Source: Micromonospora sp. C95 (GTDB lineage: Bacteria; Actinomycetota; Actinomycetes; Mycobacteriales; Micromonosporaceae). From it: a stretch of DNA of 64,000 nucleotides. Positions 16,289 through 26,150 of this stretch are shown piece after piece. The stretch lies in NCBI RefSeq assembly GCF_018070465.1, contig NZ_JAGPXT010000021.1, positions 39,151 to 103,150 of the forward strand. Reading direction: 5' to 3'. How positions within the stretch are numbered: the stretch's first letter is position 1; each line of letters opens with the position of its first letter. Made by a program: the position numbers and the translations under genes. The notes beneath the pieces were generated by a model. That model had not been told where the DNA came from. It did not search any database and was given only the letters and a program-made list of their open reading frames with translations.

Positions 16289-16292
<4 letters not shown>
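15069..16292 (+). CDS. Receiver-domain SpoIIE-type serine phosphatase (RsbU-like)
   Basis: From ATG 15069 the protein has 407 residues. The receiver domain (about 30-150) has the acidic pair LLVEDDEGDAF, phospho-Asp VLLDLGLPDA and TGRTDE with a Lys in YLVKGQV. A short coiled linker follows, then a PP2C/SpoIIE phosphatase domain: GGDFYDV, IGDVCGHGVDEA, AGHPPPVL and a closing FADDVAMLLV with metal Asp residues. Such proteins dephosphorylate anti-anti-sigma factors when the receiver is phosphorylated. The start is problematic: a perfect AAGGAG (15000-15005) points to an in-frame ATC at 15012; GTG 15042 and ATG 15069 are the next choices and lack a good site. It is the first gene of an overlapping four-gene operon. 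Confidence 0.9.
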
Positions 16293-18075
<1,783 letters not shown>

Positions 18076-18079
<4 letters not shown>

Positions 18080-18528
18080 CCGCGCCGGCGGACGGCAACA
18101 GCCCGATCGAGGTGCTCCTGGTCGAGGACGACCCGGGCGACGTGTTGATGACCCAGGAAGCGTTCGAGGAGCACAAGCTGCGCAACCGGCTCAACGTCGT
18201 CTCCGACGGTGCCGAGGCGCTGGCCTACCTGCGACGCGAGGGCCAGTACGCGGACGCGGAGCTGCCGGACCTGATCCTGCTCGACCTGAACCTGCCCCGT
18301 CGGGACGGCCGGGAGGTGCTGGAGGAGATCAAGAAGGACGAGCAGCTCCGCCGGATCCCGGTGGTGGTGTTGACCACCTCCCAGGCCGACGAGGACATTC
18401 TGCGCAGCTACCAGCTGCACGCGAACGCATACGTGACAAAGCCGGTCGACTTCGAGCAGTTCATCTCGGTGGTTCGGCAGATCGACGAGTTCTTCGTCAG
18501 CGTGGTGAAGCTGCCGCCGCGTGGCTGA
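18076..18528 (+). CDS. Rcp1-like single-domain response regulator
   Basis: 150 residues, a stand-alone receiver: acidic pair LLVEDDPGDVLM, phospho-Asp in LILLDLNLPRRDG, Thr/Lys switch VVLTTSQAD and AYVTKPVDF. There is no output domain; regulators of this type pass phosphate by protein contact. ATG 18076 overlaps the kinase stop (ATGA), and a GGAGG site lies 8 nt upstream inside the kinase gene. Context: it is most likely the direct phosphate acceptor of the kinase, and may feed or compete with the receiver of the SpoIIE phosphatase two genes upstream. Confidence 0.95.
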
Positions 18529-19330
18529 CACCCTGCTCGACGACGTCGCCGGGCTGTTGCGGGAGACCGCCGACCGCGTCGTGCTGCCCCTGTTCCGCCA
18601 TCTCGACGTCGCCGACGTGAGCGAGAAGGCCCCGGGTGAGCTGGTCACGGTCGCCGACCGCCGGGCCGAGGAAATGATCAGTGCCGGGTTGCTCCGGCTG
18701 CGCCCCGGTTCGGTGGTGGTGGGCGAGGAGGCGGTGGCCGACGATCCCGATCTGCTGCGTCACCTTCGGGCCTCGGGAGACGTATGGCTTGTCGACCCGG
18801 TCGACGGCACCGCGAACTTCGCGGCGGGTCGCCGTCCGTTCGCCTTGATGGTCTCGCTGCTCACCGACGGTCAGCAGGTGGCCGCGTGGGTGTTCGACCC
18901 GCTCGCCGACGCGCTGGCGACCGCCCGCACCGGCGAGGGCACGTACCTGGATGGCCAGCCGTTGCAGCTGCCCGACGGGGCGCCACCCATGGGTGAGCTG
19001 CGCGGCACCGCGATGACGAAGTTCCTGCCGGGGCCATCCCGACGCACGGTGGAGGCGGGTAGTGCGCGGCTCGGGGAGCTGCTGCCGGGGCAGCACTGCG
19101 CCGGTCGCGAGTATCTCGACGTGCTCACCGGGCAGCAGCAGTTCGTGTTGTTCTGGCGGACCCTGCCCTGGGACCACGGCCCGGGCACCTTGCTGGTGCA
19201 GGCCGCAGGCGGCGTGGCCCGCCGACTCGACGGCACCGACTACCACCCCGCCGACACGGAACACGGCCTACTGGTAGCCGTCAACGCCGAGGTCTGGACC
19301 GAAGTCCACACCACCCTCCTCCCCACCTGA
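18521..19330 (+). CDS. Inositol-monophosphatase-family phosphatase
   Basis: 269 residues. The Li-sensitive phosphatase fold is shown by VTVADRRAEEM, VGEEAV (metal Glu), WLVDPVDGTANF (metal Asp pair) and LPWDHGPGTLLVQAAGG. Family members hydrolyse inositol phosphate, histidinol phosphate (HisN) or PAP/FBP. WDHGPG with the short spacing is seen in inositol-1-phosphatases and HisN alike, so the substrate is left open. It starts at GTG 18521, overlapping the regulator stop by 8 nt, and is therefore the fourth gene of the signalling operon. Whether a metabolite phosphatase belongs to the stress response or is merely carried along is unclear. The operon is closed by a long hairpin. Confidence 0.88.
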   Translation: MADTLLDDVAGLLRETADRVVLPLFRHLDVADVSEKAPGELVTVADRRAEEMISAGLLRLRPGSVVVGEEAVADDPDLLRHLRASGDVWLVDPVDGTANFAAGRRPFALMVSLLTDGQQVAAWVFDPLADALATARTGEGTYLDGQPLQLPDGAPPMGELRGTAMTKFLPGPSRRTVEAGSARLGELLPGQHCAGREYLDVLTGQQQFVLFWRTLPWDHGPGTLLVQAAGGVARRLDGTDYHPADTEHGLLVAVNAEVWTEVHTTLLPT

Positions 19331-19343
19331 CCCCCCTTTCCCT

Positions 19344-19406
19344 CGTTGATCATGAGGTTGGCGGCAGCTTCAGAGATCGAACTTGCCGCTAACCTCATGA
19401 TCAACG
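19344..19406. repeat. GATC-type intergenic hairpin, copy 2 (terminator-like)
   Basis: Arms CGTTGATCATGAGGTT.. (19344-19369) and complement (19381-19406) match at all but about three of 26 positions, around an 11-nt loop. It starts 14 bp after the phosphatase stop, so it is probably the operon terminator. Confidence 0.75.
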
Positions 19407-19611
19407 CGGCGAATGGGTGCGGAGGGTGAGGGAGTGGGTGCGCTGGGGTGAGGGTTGGTGGGGGGTGGGGGTTGGTGGGGTGGTTGATGGGGCTGGTTCC
19501 GGTATCCTGACCGGCGGCCTTCCGCCAGCAGGCCGCCGACCGGCGCCGGCGGAGGCCGCCGCCGCGCAGTGGTGCTCTTCGGGGGCCGGCGGCCGACGAA
19601 AGGATGCTTTC

Positions 19612-20628
19612 GTGCGCAGGTCCATGTCCGTCCGGCGGAACGTTCGCCGGCCGCTGATCGCCCTGCTCGCCGGCGTGGCGCTGCTGCTCGGCGTGGGTGC
19701 CGTGCCGGCGTACGCCGAGCCCAACGAGGGTGGCAGCAAGAAGCTGCGGGACGCCCTGGAGGCCACCGCCAAGGCGCACATCGACGCCAAGCGCAAGCTG
19801 GACGGCTCCAAGAAGCGGCAGAAGCAGATGGCCAAGGAGCTGTCCGAGATGGAGGGCCGGCTGGACGAGCTGACCGCCATGGTCGGTGAGGTGGCCGCGC
19901 AGTCGTACCGGGTCGGGCGGCTCAGCCCGGCAGCCGTACTGCTGGACAGCGCGACCCCGGAGGCGTTCGTGCAGCGGGCCGCCAACCTCGACATGATGGC
20001 CCAGCGGGACGGCCGGCGGATCCGGGAGCTGACCGAGGCGCGTGAGCAGGCCCGGCAGGCCAAGTTGGCGATAAACGCCGAGGTGCGCGAGCAGACCAAG
20101 CAGCTGGCCGTGATGGCGAAGAAGAAGAAGGAGGCCGAGGCGGCCCTGGCCGCGGTCAGCTCGGGCAGCGGGGGTGGGTTCAGCGGCGGCAGTTCCACCT
20201 CGGCGAAGCCGGCGCCCCGCAACTCCGACGGTTCCTGGCCCGGCGAGTCGTGCTCGGTGAACGACCCGACCACCTCGGGCTGCATCACGCCACGCACCCT
20301 GCACGCGCTGAAGCAGACCCAGGCGGCCGGATACAAGCGGCACGTCTCCTGCTACCGCAGCGGCGGCTCGGGCGAGCACCCCAAGGGGCGGGCCTGCGAC
20401 TTCTCCGCCGCCACGAACGGCTTCGAGGACCGCACGGCCACCGGTGGCGACAAGTCGTACGGCGACAGCCTGGCCGCCTGGCACGTCCGCAACGCCGACC
20501 GGCTCGGCGTGCTCTACGTCATCTGGTACCGCCAGATCTGGCACCCGGGCACCGGCTGGCGGGCGTACAGCGGTAGCGGCAGCCCGGCCGCCGACCACAC
20601 GAACCACGTTCATCTCTCGATGTACTGA
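19612..20628 (+). CDS. Secreted coiled-coil cell-wall protein with M15-like C-terminal domain
   Basis: 338 residues. The signal peptide after a basic start (MSVRRNVRRPLIALLAG..) has cleavage near AYA. Residues about 40-185 form a charged coiled coil with KKRQKQ and EARE/EQTK runs, like NlpC/P60 and RipA N-terminal hairpins. A Gly/Ser linker is followed by a domain of about 130 residues (ARB_07466-like) with SCYRSGG, HPKGRACDF, AAWHVRNAD and NHVHLS. The HxxxxxxD..HxH pattern resembles the zinc site of M15 D-Ala-D-Ala peptidases, so peptidoglycan cleavage is a reasonable inference. GTG 19612 is preceded by GAAAGGA. It is monocistronic after a G-rich leader with no recognisable riboswitch. Confidence 0.85.
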   Translation: MRRSMSVRRNVRRPLIALLAGVALLLGVGAVPAYAEPNEGGSKKLRDALEATAKAHIDAKRKLDGSKKRQKQMAKELSEMEGRLDELTAMVGEVAAQSYRVGRLSPAAVLLDSATPEAFVQRAANLDMMAQRDGRRIRELTEAREQARQAKLAINAEVREQTKQLAVMAKKKKEAEAALAAVSSGSGGGFSGGSSTSAKPAPRNSDGSWPGESCSVNDPTTSGCITPRTLHALKQTQAAGYKRHVSCYRSGGSGEHPKGRACDFSAATNGFEDRTATGGDKSYGDSLAAWHVRNADRLGVLYVIWYRQIWHPGTGWRAYSGSGSPAADHTNHVHLSMY

Positions 20629-20651
20629 CCCGCCGGGCCGGGGCCGCTGCG

Positions 20652-20657
20652 TACCAT
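20652..20657 (+). promoter_or_regulatory. -10 box TACCAT, leaderless start
   Basis: TACCAT is 7 nt before ATG 20665 with no ribosome site between, typical of an actinobacterial leaderless promoter. Confidence 0.6.
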
Positions 20658-20664
20658 CGCCACG

Positions 20665-22218
20665 ATGAACTCTCCATCGCCTGACGTGGCGGCCCCGTCC
20701 GCGCCATCCTCACCGGTGGTGCCCCGGGCCCTGCCCAACGGGCTCGCCGCGTTCCTGGTCTTCTACTCCAGTGGTGCCGTGCTGGTCCTGGAGACCGCCG
20801 CGTTGCGCCTGGTCGGGCCGTACGTCGGGGTCACCCTCCAGGTGACCAGTTCGGTCATCGGCATCGCGCTGGCGGCGATCGCGTACGGGGCGTGGGCGGG
20901 CGGCTGGCTGGCGGACCGGCGCAACCCGCGTACGCTGCTGGCCCCGGCGCTGGTGCTCTCCGGCATCGCCACCGCGATCACCCTGCCGGCGGTGCGGTAC
21001 GCCGGTGAGGTGCTGCGCGGCGGTGCGGCCAGCGCCGTGCTGCTGCTGGTCGCGGTCGCCGTCTTCGCACCCGCAATGCTGCTCTCGGCGGTCAGCCCCC
21101 TGGTGATCAAGCTTCAACTCGCCGACCTGCGCCGCACCGGCCAGGTCGTCGGCCGGCTCTCCGGCATCGGCACGCTCGGTGCCGTCACGGCCACCCTGGT
21201 CACCGGCTTCGTGCTGGTGGCCGCCCTGCCCAGCACGGTGATCCTGTTCGGGTTGGCCGCCTCCCTCGGCATCACCGGCATCGCGCTCGGGGTGTACCTG
21301 CACCGAGAGGACCGGGCGGCACTGCCCGGACCGGCCCGGGTAAAGGCCGCCCTGGCGGTGCTCGGCCTGGCCGGAGCCGGGCTGACGATGGTCGCCCCCA
21401 ACCCCTGCGATGTCGAGACGGCTTACCACTGTGCCCGCGTACAGGCCGATCCGGGTCGGTCCAGCGGACGGACGCTGCTGCTCAACTCGGCCCAGCACTC
21501 GTACGTGGATCTCGCTGACCCGACCCACCTGGAGTACGCGTACACCCGCTGGATCGGGGCGGTGGCCGACGTGCTCGCCCCGTCGGGCCAGCAACTCGAC
21601 GCACTGCACCTGGGTGGCGGTGGGTTCACCGTGCCGCGTTACCTGACCGCCACCCGGCCCGGCACCGACAATCTGGTGTTCGAGATCGACGGCGGGCTCG
21701 TCGAGCTGGGGGAGCGGCGGCTCGGCGTACGCCAGGGGCCGGATCTGCGGGCGGTGGTGGGCGACGCCCGGATGCTGGTCGCCGACGAGGCGACCGACAG
21801 CCGCGACTTCGTGGTGGGTGACGCCTTCGGACACCTGGTGGTGCCCTGGCACCTGGCGACCCGGGAGATGGCCGCCGAGATCCGCCGGGTGACCCGCCCA
21901 GGTGGCGTGTACGTGCAGAACGTCATCGACTACCCGCCGCTGCGGTTCATCCGTAGCGAGGTGGCCACCGTCGCCGCCGAGTTCGCGCACGTCGCCCTGA
22001 TCGCTCCGCCGGAAGCGCTGGCCGGTGAGCGGGGTGCCAACTTCCTGATCGTCGCCTCCGACACACCGCTGCCGCTGGCCGCGGTACGGGCCCGTCTCGA
22101 CGACGCCAACGAACCGGCGAGCCTGCTCAGCGGCGGTGAGCTGACGGACTTCGTCGGCGACGCGCTGGTGCTCACCGACGACTACGCCCCGGTGGACCAA
22201 CTGCTCGCCACCGCCTGA
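20665..22218 (+). CDS. Membrane-fused spermidine-synthase-like protein
   Basis: 517 residues. About seven hydrophobic helices (residues 25-235; FYSSGAVLVLETAALRLVG at the start, KLQLADLRRTGQVVG in a loop) precede a spermidine-synthase-type Rossmann domain (about 270-515). The SAM-like loop is LHLGGGGFTVPRYL, with the acidic end FEIDGGLVELG, GDARML, VGDAFGHLV and DDYAPVD. Proteins of this fused type are common in actinobacteria and are called spermidine synthases, but polyamine transfer is rarely shown; the GGGG loop and missing polyamine-site residues make another product likely. It is leaderless from TACCAT and alone in its transcription unit. Confidence 0.85.
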   Translation: MNSPSPDVAAPSAPSSPVVPRALPNGLAAFLVFYSSGAVLVLETAALRLVGPYVGVTLQVTSSVIGIALAAIAYGAWAGGWLADRRNPRTLLAPALVLSGIATAITLPAVRYAGEVLRGGAASAVLLLVAVAVFAPAMLLSAVSPLVIKLQLADLRRTGQVVGRLSGIGTLGAVTATLVTGFVLVAALPSTVILFGLAASLGITGIALGVYLHREDRAALPGPARVKAALAVLGLAGAGLTMVAPNPCDVETAYHCARVQADPGRSSGRTLLLNSAQHSYVDLADPTHLEYAYTRWIGAVADVLAPSGQQLDALHLGGGGFTVPRYLTATRPGTDNLVFEIDGGLVELGERRLGVRQGPDLRAVVGDARMLVADEATDSRDFVVGDAFGHLVVPWHLATREMAAEIRRVTRPGGVYVQNVIDYPPLRFIRSEVATVAAEFAHVALIAPPEALAGERGANFLIVASDTPLPLAAVRARLDDANEPASLLSGGELTDFVGDALVLTDDYAPVDQLLATA

Positions 22219-22289
22219 TCGGGTGACATCCGTGACCGAATCAGACCAGAAAGGTGTAGGCGGCCGCACGTCGGGCAACAACGCCAACC

Positions 22290-23951
22290 ATGGGTGGTGC
22301 GGTGAGCAGGGGAGCGCAACTGCTCGGTGAGCGGTACCGGCTCATCGAGCAGCTCGGCGCGGGCGGCATGTCGGTGGTCTGGCGCGGCTACGACGAGGTG
22401 CTCGGCCGGCAGGTGGCGGTCAAGGTGCTCGCGTCCCGGCTGGCCAGCGACCGGGCGTTCCGGCACCGGATCCGGATCGAGGCCCAGGCCGCCGCCCGGC
22501 TCTGCCACCCCAACATCACGAACGTGTACGACTACGGCGAGTCCGTTCAGGTCGGGTTGACCGTGCCGTACGTGGTGATGGAGTTGATCGACGGCGGTCC
22601 GCTGACCGCGCGGTTGGCCCGCGACCGACGCCTGCCGTGGCGGGAGGCGGTGACGGTGGCCGCCGAGGTCTCCTCCGCACTTGCCACCGCGCACGCCCGG
22701 GGTGTGGTGCACCGCGACGTCACCCCCGGCAACGTGATGCTCACCGCGACCGGCGTGAAGGTGGTCGACTTCGGCATCTCCGCGCTGGTCGGCGAGAGCG
22801 AGAAGGGGCCCGACGGCAACCTGCTCGGCACCCCGGCGTACCTCGCTCCGGAACGGCTCGACAACGGCCAGGTCAGCCCGGCCACCGACGTGTACGCGGT
22901 CGGGCTGCTGCTGTACCGGATGCTCACCGGCCGGCTGCCGTGGCAGGCCGACACCACCACCCAGATGCTGCGCGCCCACATGTACCGCGAGCCGGAGCCG
23001 ATGCCCGACGTGCCGGGCCTGCCCGACGGCGTCGCCGACCTCGTTCACCGTTGCCTGGCGAAGCGACCGGCGGACCGGCCGGCCACCGCCGAGCTGTCCC
23101 GGGTCCTCGCCGGGGCGGCCGGCAAGGTGCCGACGGTGCCGGTGGGTGCCGGCACCGGCGACGCTGGCCCTGCGTCGCTGGCCGACGCCGGTACCACGAT
23201 CCTGCCTTGGTCCGCGGCGACCGACGCGCTGCCGCTGGCCGGCCCGCGTACCCGTCGCCGGCTGAACCGTCGGCGCCGGATCGAGGCGGTGACGGCCGCC
23301 GCCGGACTGATGGCCGTCACGGCGGCGGTCTGGGGCGTCACGTCGCACAGCTCCGCCAGCGGCGGCATCGACCAACCGACCCAGGCCCGCATCGGCGGCG
23401 AACAGAAGATCCCCTGCCAGGTCACGTACGCCCTCCGCAAGGACTCCGGCAAGGACTTCACCGCGGAGCTGAGCCTGACCAACACCGGGGATCGCGAGCT
23501 GCGCGACTGGACCATGAGCTTCGCGTTCCCCGGCGAGCAGCAGGTGACCGCCGCGACCCCGGTGCCGGTACGGCAGCAGGGCCGGTCGGTGGCGGTGCAG
23601 CCGGTCCCGCAGCGGCCCGCCCTGGCACCGGGTGCCACGGAGAAGCTGAACCTGACCGGGCGATACACCGGGACGAACCCGCTACCGGTGGAGTTCCGGC
23701 TCGGCACGGCGGTCTGCGGGGTCCAGGTCTCCGGCGTGGCGGGCACCGCGCCCAGCACCAAGCCGGCACCCACCCGGTCGGCTCCGGCGAAGACGGTGAA
23801 GGCATCGGCCGGCAAGGCCGGTTCTGGCGACAGCAAACCCAAGACCAAGAAGCCCAAGGCCGAGAAGGCCAAGCCGGACGACGGCAAGGCGAAGGGCAAG
23901 GGCGGGGGAAAGCCGCAGCCGGCCAAGCCCGGCAAGGGCCCCGGCCGGTGA
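22290..23951 (+). CDS. Receptor Ser/Thr protein kinase with CBM2-like outer domain
   Basis: 553 residues. The PknB-type kinase domain (about 14-275) has LGAGGMSVVWRG, catalytic Lys VAVKVL, HRDVTPGNVML, the DFG loop and GTPAYLAPE. One membrane helix (about 330-350) leads to an outer domain (about 370-485) that follows the cellulose-binding CBM2 pattern closely: CQVTY, KDFTAELSLTNTGD, WTMSFAFPGEQQV, LAPG, GRYTGTNPLPVEFRLGTAVC with the two terminal Cys. The surface Trp residues that bind cellulose are largely missing. A Lys-rich tail of about 60 residues ends the protein. ATG 22290 has no ribosome site; GTG 22302 has GGGTGG just upstream and may be the real start. It is convergent with ktrA. Confidence 0.92.
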   Translation: MGGAVSRGAQLLGERYRLIEQLGAGGMSVVWRGYDEVLGRQVAVKVLASRLASDRAFRHRIRIEAQAAARLCHPNITNVYDYGESVQVGLTVPYVVMELIDGGPLTARLARDRRLPWREAVTVAAEVSSALATAHARGVVHRDVTPGNVMLTATGVKVVDFGISALVGESEKGPDGNLLGTPAYLAPERLDNGQVSPATDVYAVGLLLYRMLTGRLPWQADTTTQMLRAHMYREPEPMPDVPGLPDGVADLVHRCLAKRPADRPATAELSRVLAGAAGKVPTVPVGAGTGDAGPASLADAGTTILPWSAATDALPLAGPRTRRRLNRRRRIEAVTAAAGLMAVTAAVWGVTSHSSASGGIDQPTQARIGGEQKIPCQVTYALRKDSGKDFTAELSLTNTGDRELRDWTMSFAFPGEQQVTAATPVPVRQQGRSVAVQPVPQRPALAPGATEKLNLTGRYTGTNPLPVEFRLGTAVCGVQVSGVAGTAPSTKPAPTRSAPAKTVKASAGKAGSGDSKPKTKKPKAEKAKPDDGKAKGKGGGKPQPAKPGKGPGR

Positions 23952-23960
23952 GCCGACCGG

Positions 23961-24632
23961 TCAGGACAGCGTGGCGAAACGCTGAACCTGTTCGATGGTC
24001 CCCTCAACGATGAGAATCGTGTCATCGACGAGTTGCATCTCGTCCGAGACGTACCGGTACCGCTGCTCGCCGGACCGCTTGATGCCGATCACCCGTACGC
24101 CGTAGCGTTTCAGCAGTTGGATCTCGCTGGTCGGGCGACCCGCGAGCGACCGGGGAACGCGGACCCGCGCCACTGCGAAGGCCTCGTCGAACTCCACGAA
24201 GTCGAGCGTCCGGCTGATGATCAGATGGGCGAGTCGCTCGCCGGTCTCCGCCTCGGGGAAGAGCACGCGGTGCGCCCCGACCGAGGAGAGGATCTTCGCG
24301 TGCTGCCCCGACGTCGCCCGGGCCCAGATCTGCGGGATGCCCAACTCCACCAGGGCGAGCACGGTGAGCACGCTGGCCTCGACGGAGGCGCCGATGGCCA
24401 CCACCACCCGTTGCACGTCGGTCAGGCCGATTTGGCGCAGGGCCTCCTCGTCGGTGGTGTCGGCCTGCGTCACCTGATCGAGCATCGACGACCACTTCTG
24501 CACCTGCTGGGCGTCCCGGTCGATGGCCAGCACCTCGCGGCCGAGGGCGGCGAGCGACTCGGCCAGATGGCTGCCGAACCGGCCGAGGCCGATCACGGCG
24601 ATGCCGCCCGCGTCCGATCTTCTATCCGACAA
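23961..24632 (-). CDS. ktrA: Potassium-uptake regulatory subunit (RCK)
   Basis: 223 residues. The N-terminal RCK Rossmann domain has the dinucleotide loop VIGLGRFGSHLAESL and the acidic AIDRDAQ; the C-terminal RCK_C domain is about 140-220. Cytosolic rings of KtrA bind ATP/ADP or cyclic di-AMP and gate the membrane KtrB. The start is TTG 24632: AGAGGAG is 7 nt upstream, within the 3' end of ktrB, and the genes overlap by 11 bp, so translation is coupled. The length fits single-RCK KtrA, not the double-domain TrkA. It is convergent with the kinase gene, with stops only nine bases apart. Confidence 0.93.
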   Translation of the reverse strand: MSDRRSDAGGIAVIGLGRFGSHLAESLAALGREVLAIDRDAQQVQKWSSMLDQVTQADTTDEEALRQIGLTDVQRVVVAIGASVEASVLTVLALVELGIPQIWARATSGQHAKILSSVGAHRVLFPEAETGERLAHLIISRTLDFVEFDEAFAVARVRVPRSLAGRPTSEIQLLKRYGVRVIGIKRSGEQRYRYVSDEMQLVDDTILIVEGTIEQVQRFATLS

Positions 24633-25956
24633 TTGGTTGCTCCTCTGGGTATCGGTAGAGCCGGCGTCGGGTGTTCAGCGCGATCGCCGAGCCGAAGGTG
24701 AGCGGCCCGACCCGGCCGACGTACATGAGCACGGTCAGCACCAACTGACCACCGTCCGACAGGGACGGCAGGACGCCCACCGAGAGTCCGGTGGTGCTGA
24801 ACGCCGACGTGACCTCGAACAGCGCGGCGTAGAACGGAAGCTTGTCGGTCATCGCGATCAGCGCGGCGGTCCCGGCGGCCACGATCGCGACGCTGAGCAG
24901 CGCGACGGTGAGGGCCTGCCGCTGGCTGGCGGTGGCGATCCGGCGGTGCCCGACCGTGACGTCCGGCTCGCCGCGGACCTCCGCCCAGATGACGAAGGCG
25001 AGCAGGAAGAAGGTGGAGACCTTGATACCACCGGCCGTGCTGGCGCTGCCGCCACCGATGAACATCAAGCCGGTCAGCAGGGGGTAGCTCTCCTCCCGCA
25101 GCACCTCGGTCGGCACCACTTCGAAGCCGCCGGTGCGGGCCAGCGCGATCTGCGCGAACGCGGCGACCACCTTGCCGGGCACGTCGTACTGGCCGACCGT
25201 CCACGGGTTGGCCCACTCGGCGGCCAGGAACGCGACCGCACCGAAGGCGACGAGCGCCGCGCTGCCCCAGATGGTCAGCTTGGTGGCGACCGCCCAGCGG
25301 GCCGGCTGCCGCCATTCCCGGATCGCCTCGAACATGGCCGGGAACCCGAGCCCGCCGATGATCGCGCCGAGGGCCAACGGCAGGCTGACCCACGGGTCGC
25401 GGGAGAAGGCCAGCAACCCGTCACGGTAGAGCGAGAATCCGCAGTTGTTGAACGCCTGGATGGAGTGGAACGCACCGGACCAGAGGGCCTCCGACAAGGG
25501 TTGGTCGTAGGCCAGCCAGAGCCGCCCGGTGACGATGACGGTCATCGCCAGCTCGCAGGCGAAGACCGTGGTGGCGATGCGCAGCAGCAGCCGGCGCACG
25601 TCGCCGAGCCCGTACTCCGCGGTCTCGGCCTGCAACAGCAGCCGGTTGTGCAGCCCCAGCCGCCGGGACACGGTGAGGATCACGAGTGCGGCACCGGTCA
25701 GGATGCCGAGCCCGCCCAGCTGGGTGAGCACGGTGATGAGCACCAGCCCGGAGCCGGACCAGTAGTTGGGGGTGTCGGTGACGGTCAGGCCGGTGACCGA
25801 GATGGCCGAGGTGGCGGTGAACAGCGCGGTCATGAAGGGGGCGTGCTGGTACTCGATGGTCATCGGGCGCAGCATCAGCAGGCCGGTGCCGATCAGGATC
25901 GCCACCAGGAAGACCAGCGGCACGAGCCGCACCGGGTGACGAAGAAACCGACGCAC
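24622..25956 (-). CDS. ktrB: Potassium-uptake membrane subunit
   Basis: 444 residues with about ten membrane segments in four M-P-M repeats. Selectivity-filter-like turns are TSAISVTGLTVTD, NNCGFSLY, IALARTGGFEV and SAFSTTGLSVGV, each with the conserved Gly of TrkH/KtrB. Together with KtrA it forms a low-affinity K+ (possibly Na+-coupled) importer. The start is GTG 25956 with GGAAGA upstream. It is the first gene of the two-gene operon and divergent from the glycerophosphodiesterase gene; the 194-bp gap holds copy B of the TTTGCTCTGCTTCA element. Confidence 0.94.
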   Translation of the reverse strand: MRRFLRHPVRLVPLVFLVAILIGTGLLMLRPMTIEYQHAPFMTALFTATSAISVTGLTVTDTPNYWSGSGLVLITVLTQLGGLGILTGAALVILTVSRRLGLHNRLLLQAETAEYGLGDVRRLLLRIATTVFACELAMTVIVTGRLWLAYDQPLSEALWSGAFHSIQAFNNCGFSLYRDGLLAFSRDPWVSLPLALGAIIGGLGFPAMFEAIREWRQPARWAVATKLTIWGSAALVAFGAVAFLAAEWANPWTVGQYDVPGKVVAAFAQIALARTGGFEVVPTEVLREESYPLLTGLMFIGGGSASTAGGIKVSTFFLLAFVIWAEVRGEPDVTVGHRRIATASQRQALTVALLSVAIVAAGTAALIAMTDKLPFYAALFEVTSAFSTTGLSVGVLPSLSDGGQLVLTVLMYVGRVGPLTFGSAIALNTRRRLYRYPEEQPIVG

Positions 25957-26028
25957 CAGACAATCTTCCGATTCCGTCCGAGGTTCCGGGCCGGAACCGA
26001 CATCCCGAATCCCGTGTCGCCGGCTCTG

Positions 26029-26052
26029 CCTTGCTCTGCTTCAACGGACGCA
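26029..26052. repeat. TTTGCTCTGCTTCA-family element, copy B (single arm)
   Basis: CCTTGCTCTGCTTCAACGGACGCA matches the left arm of copy C over 20 or more bases and copy A over the 13-base core. No second arm is found within the divergent ktrB/glycerophosphodiesterase gap. Confidence 0.7.
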
Positions 26053-26150
26053 ACGGCGGAGGATTCACCGGATGGTCAGGCGCGGACCAACTGCCGGTCA
26101 GCCCGGGCAGGTCTGCTGAGGCGGTCCCCCGACGAGTCAAGGAGACCGCG

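Noticed and set aside
19407..19611. Possible ydaO-type (cyclic di-AMP) riboswitch before the secreted cell-wall gene
   Set aside because: Such switches are known before wall hydrolase genes in actinobacteria, but none of the conserved ydaO sequence blocks can be found in this G-rich leader.
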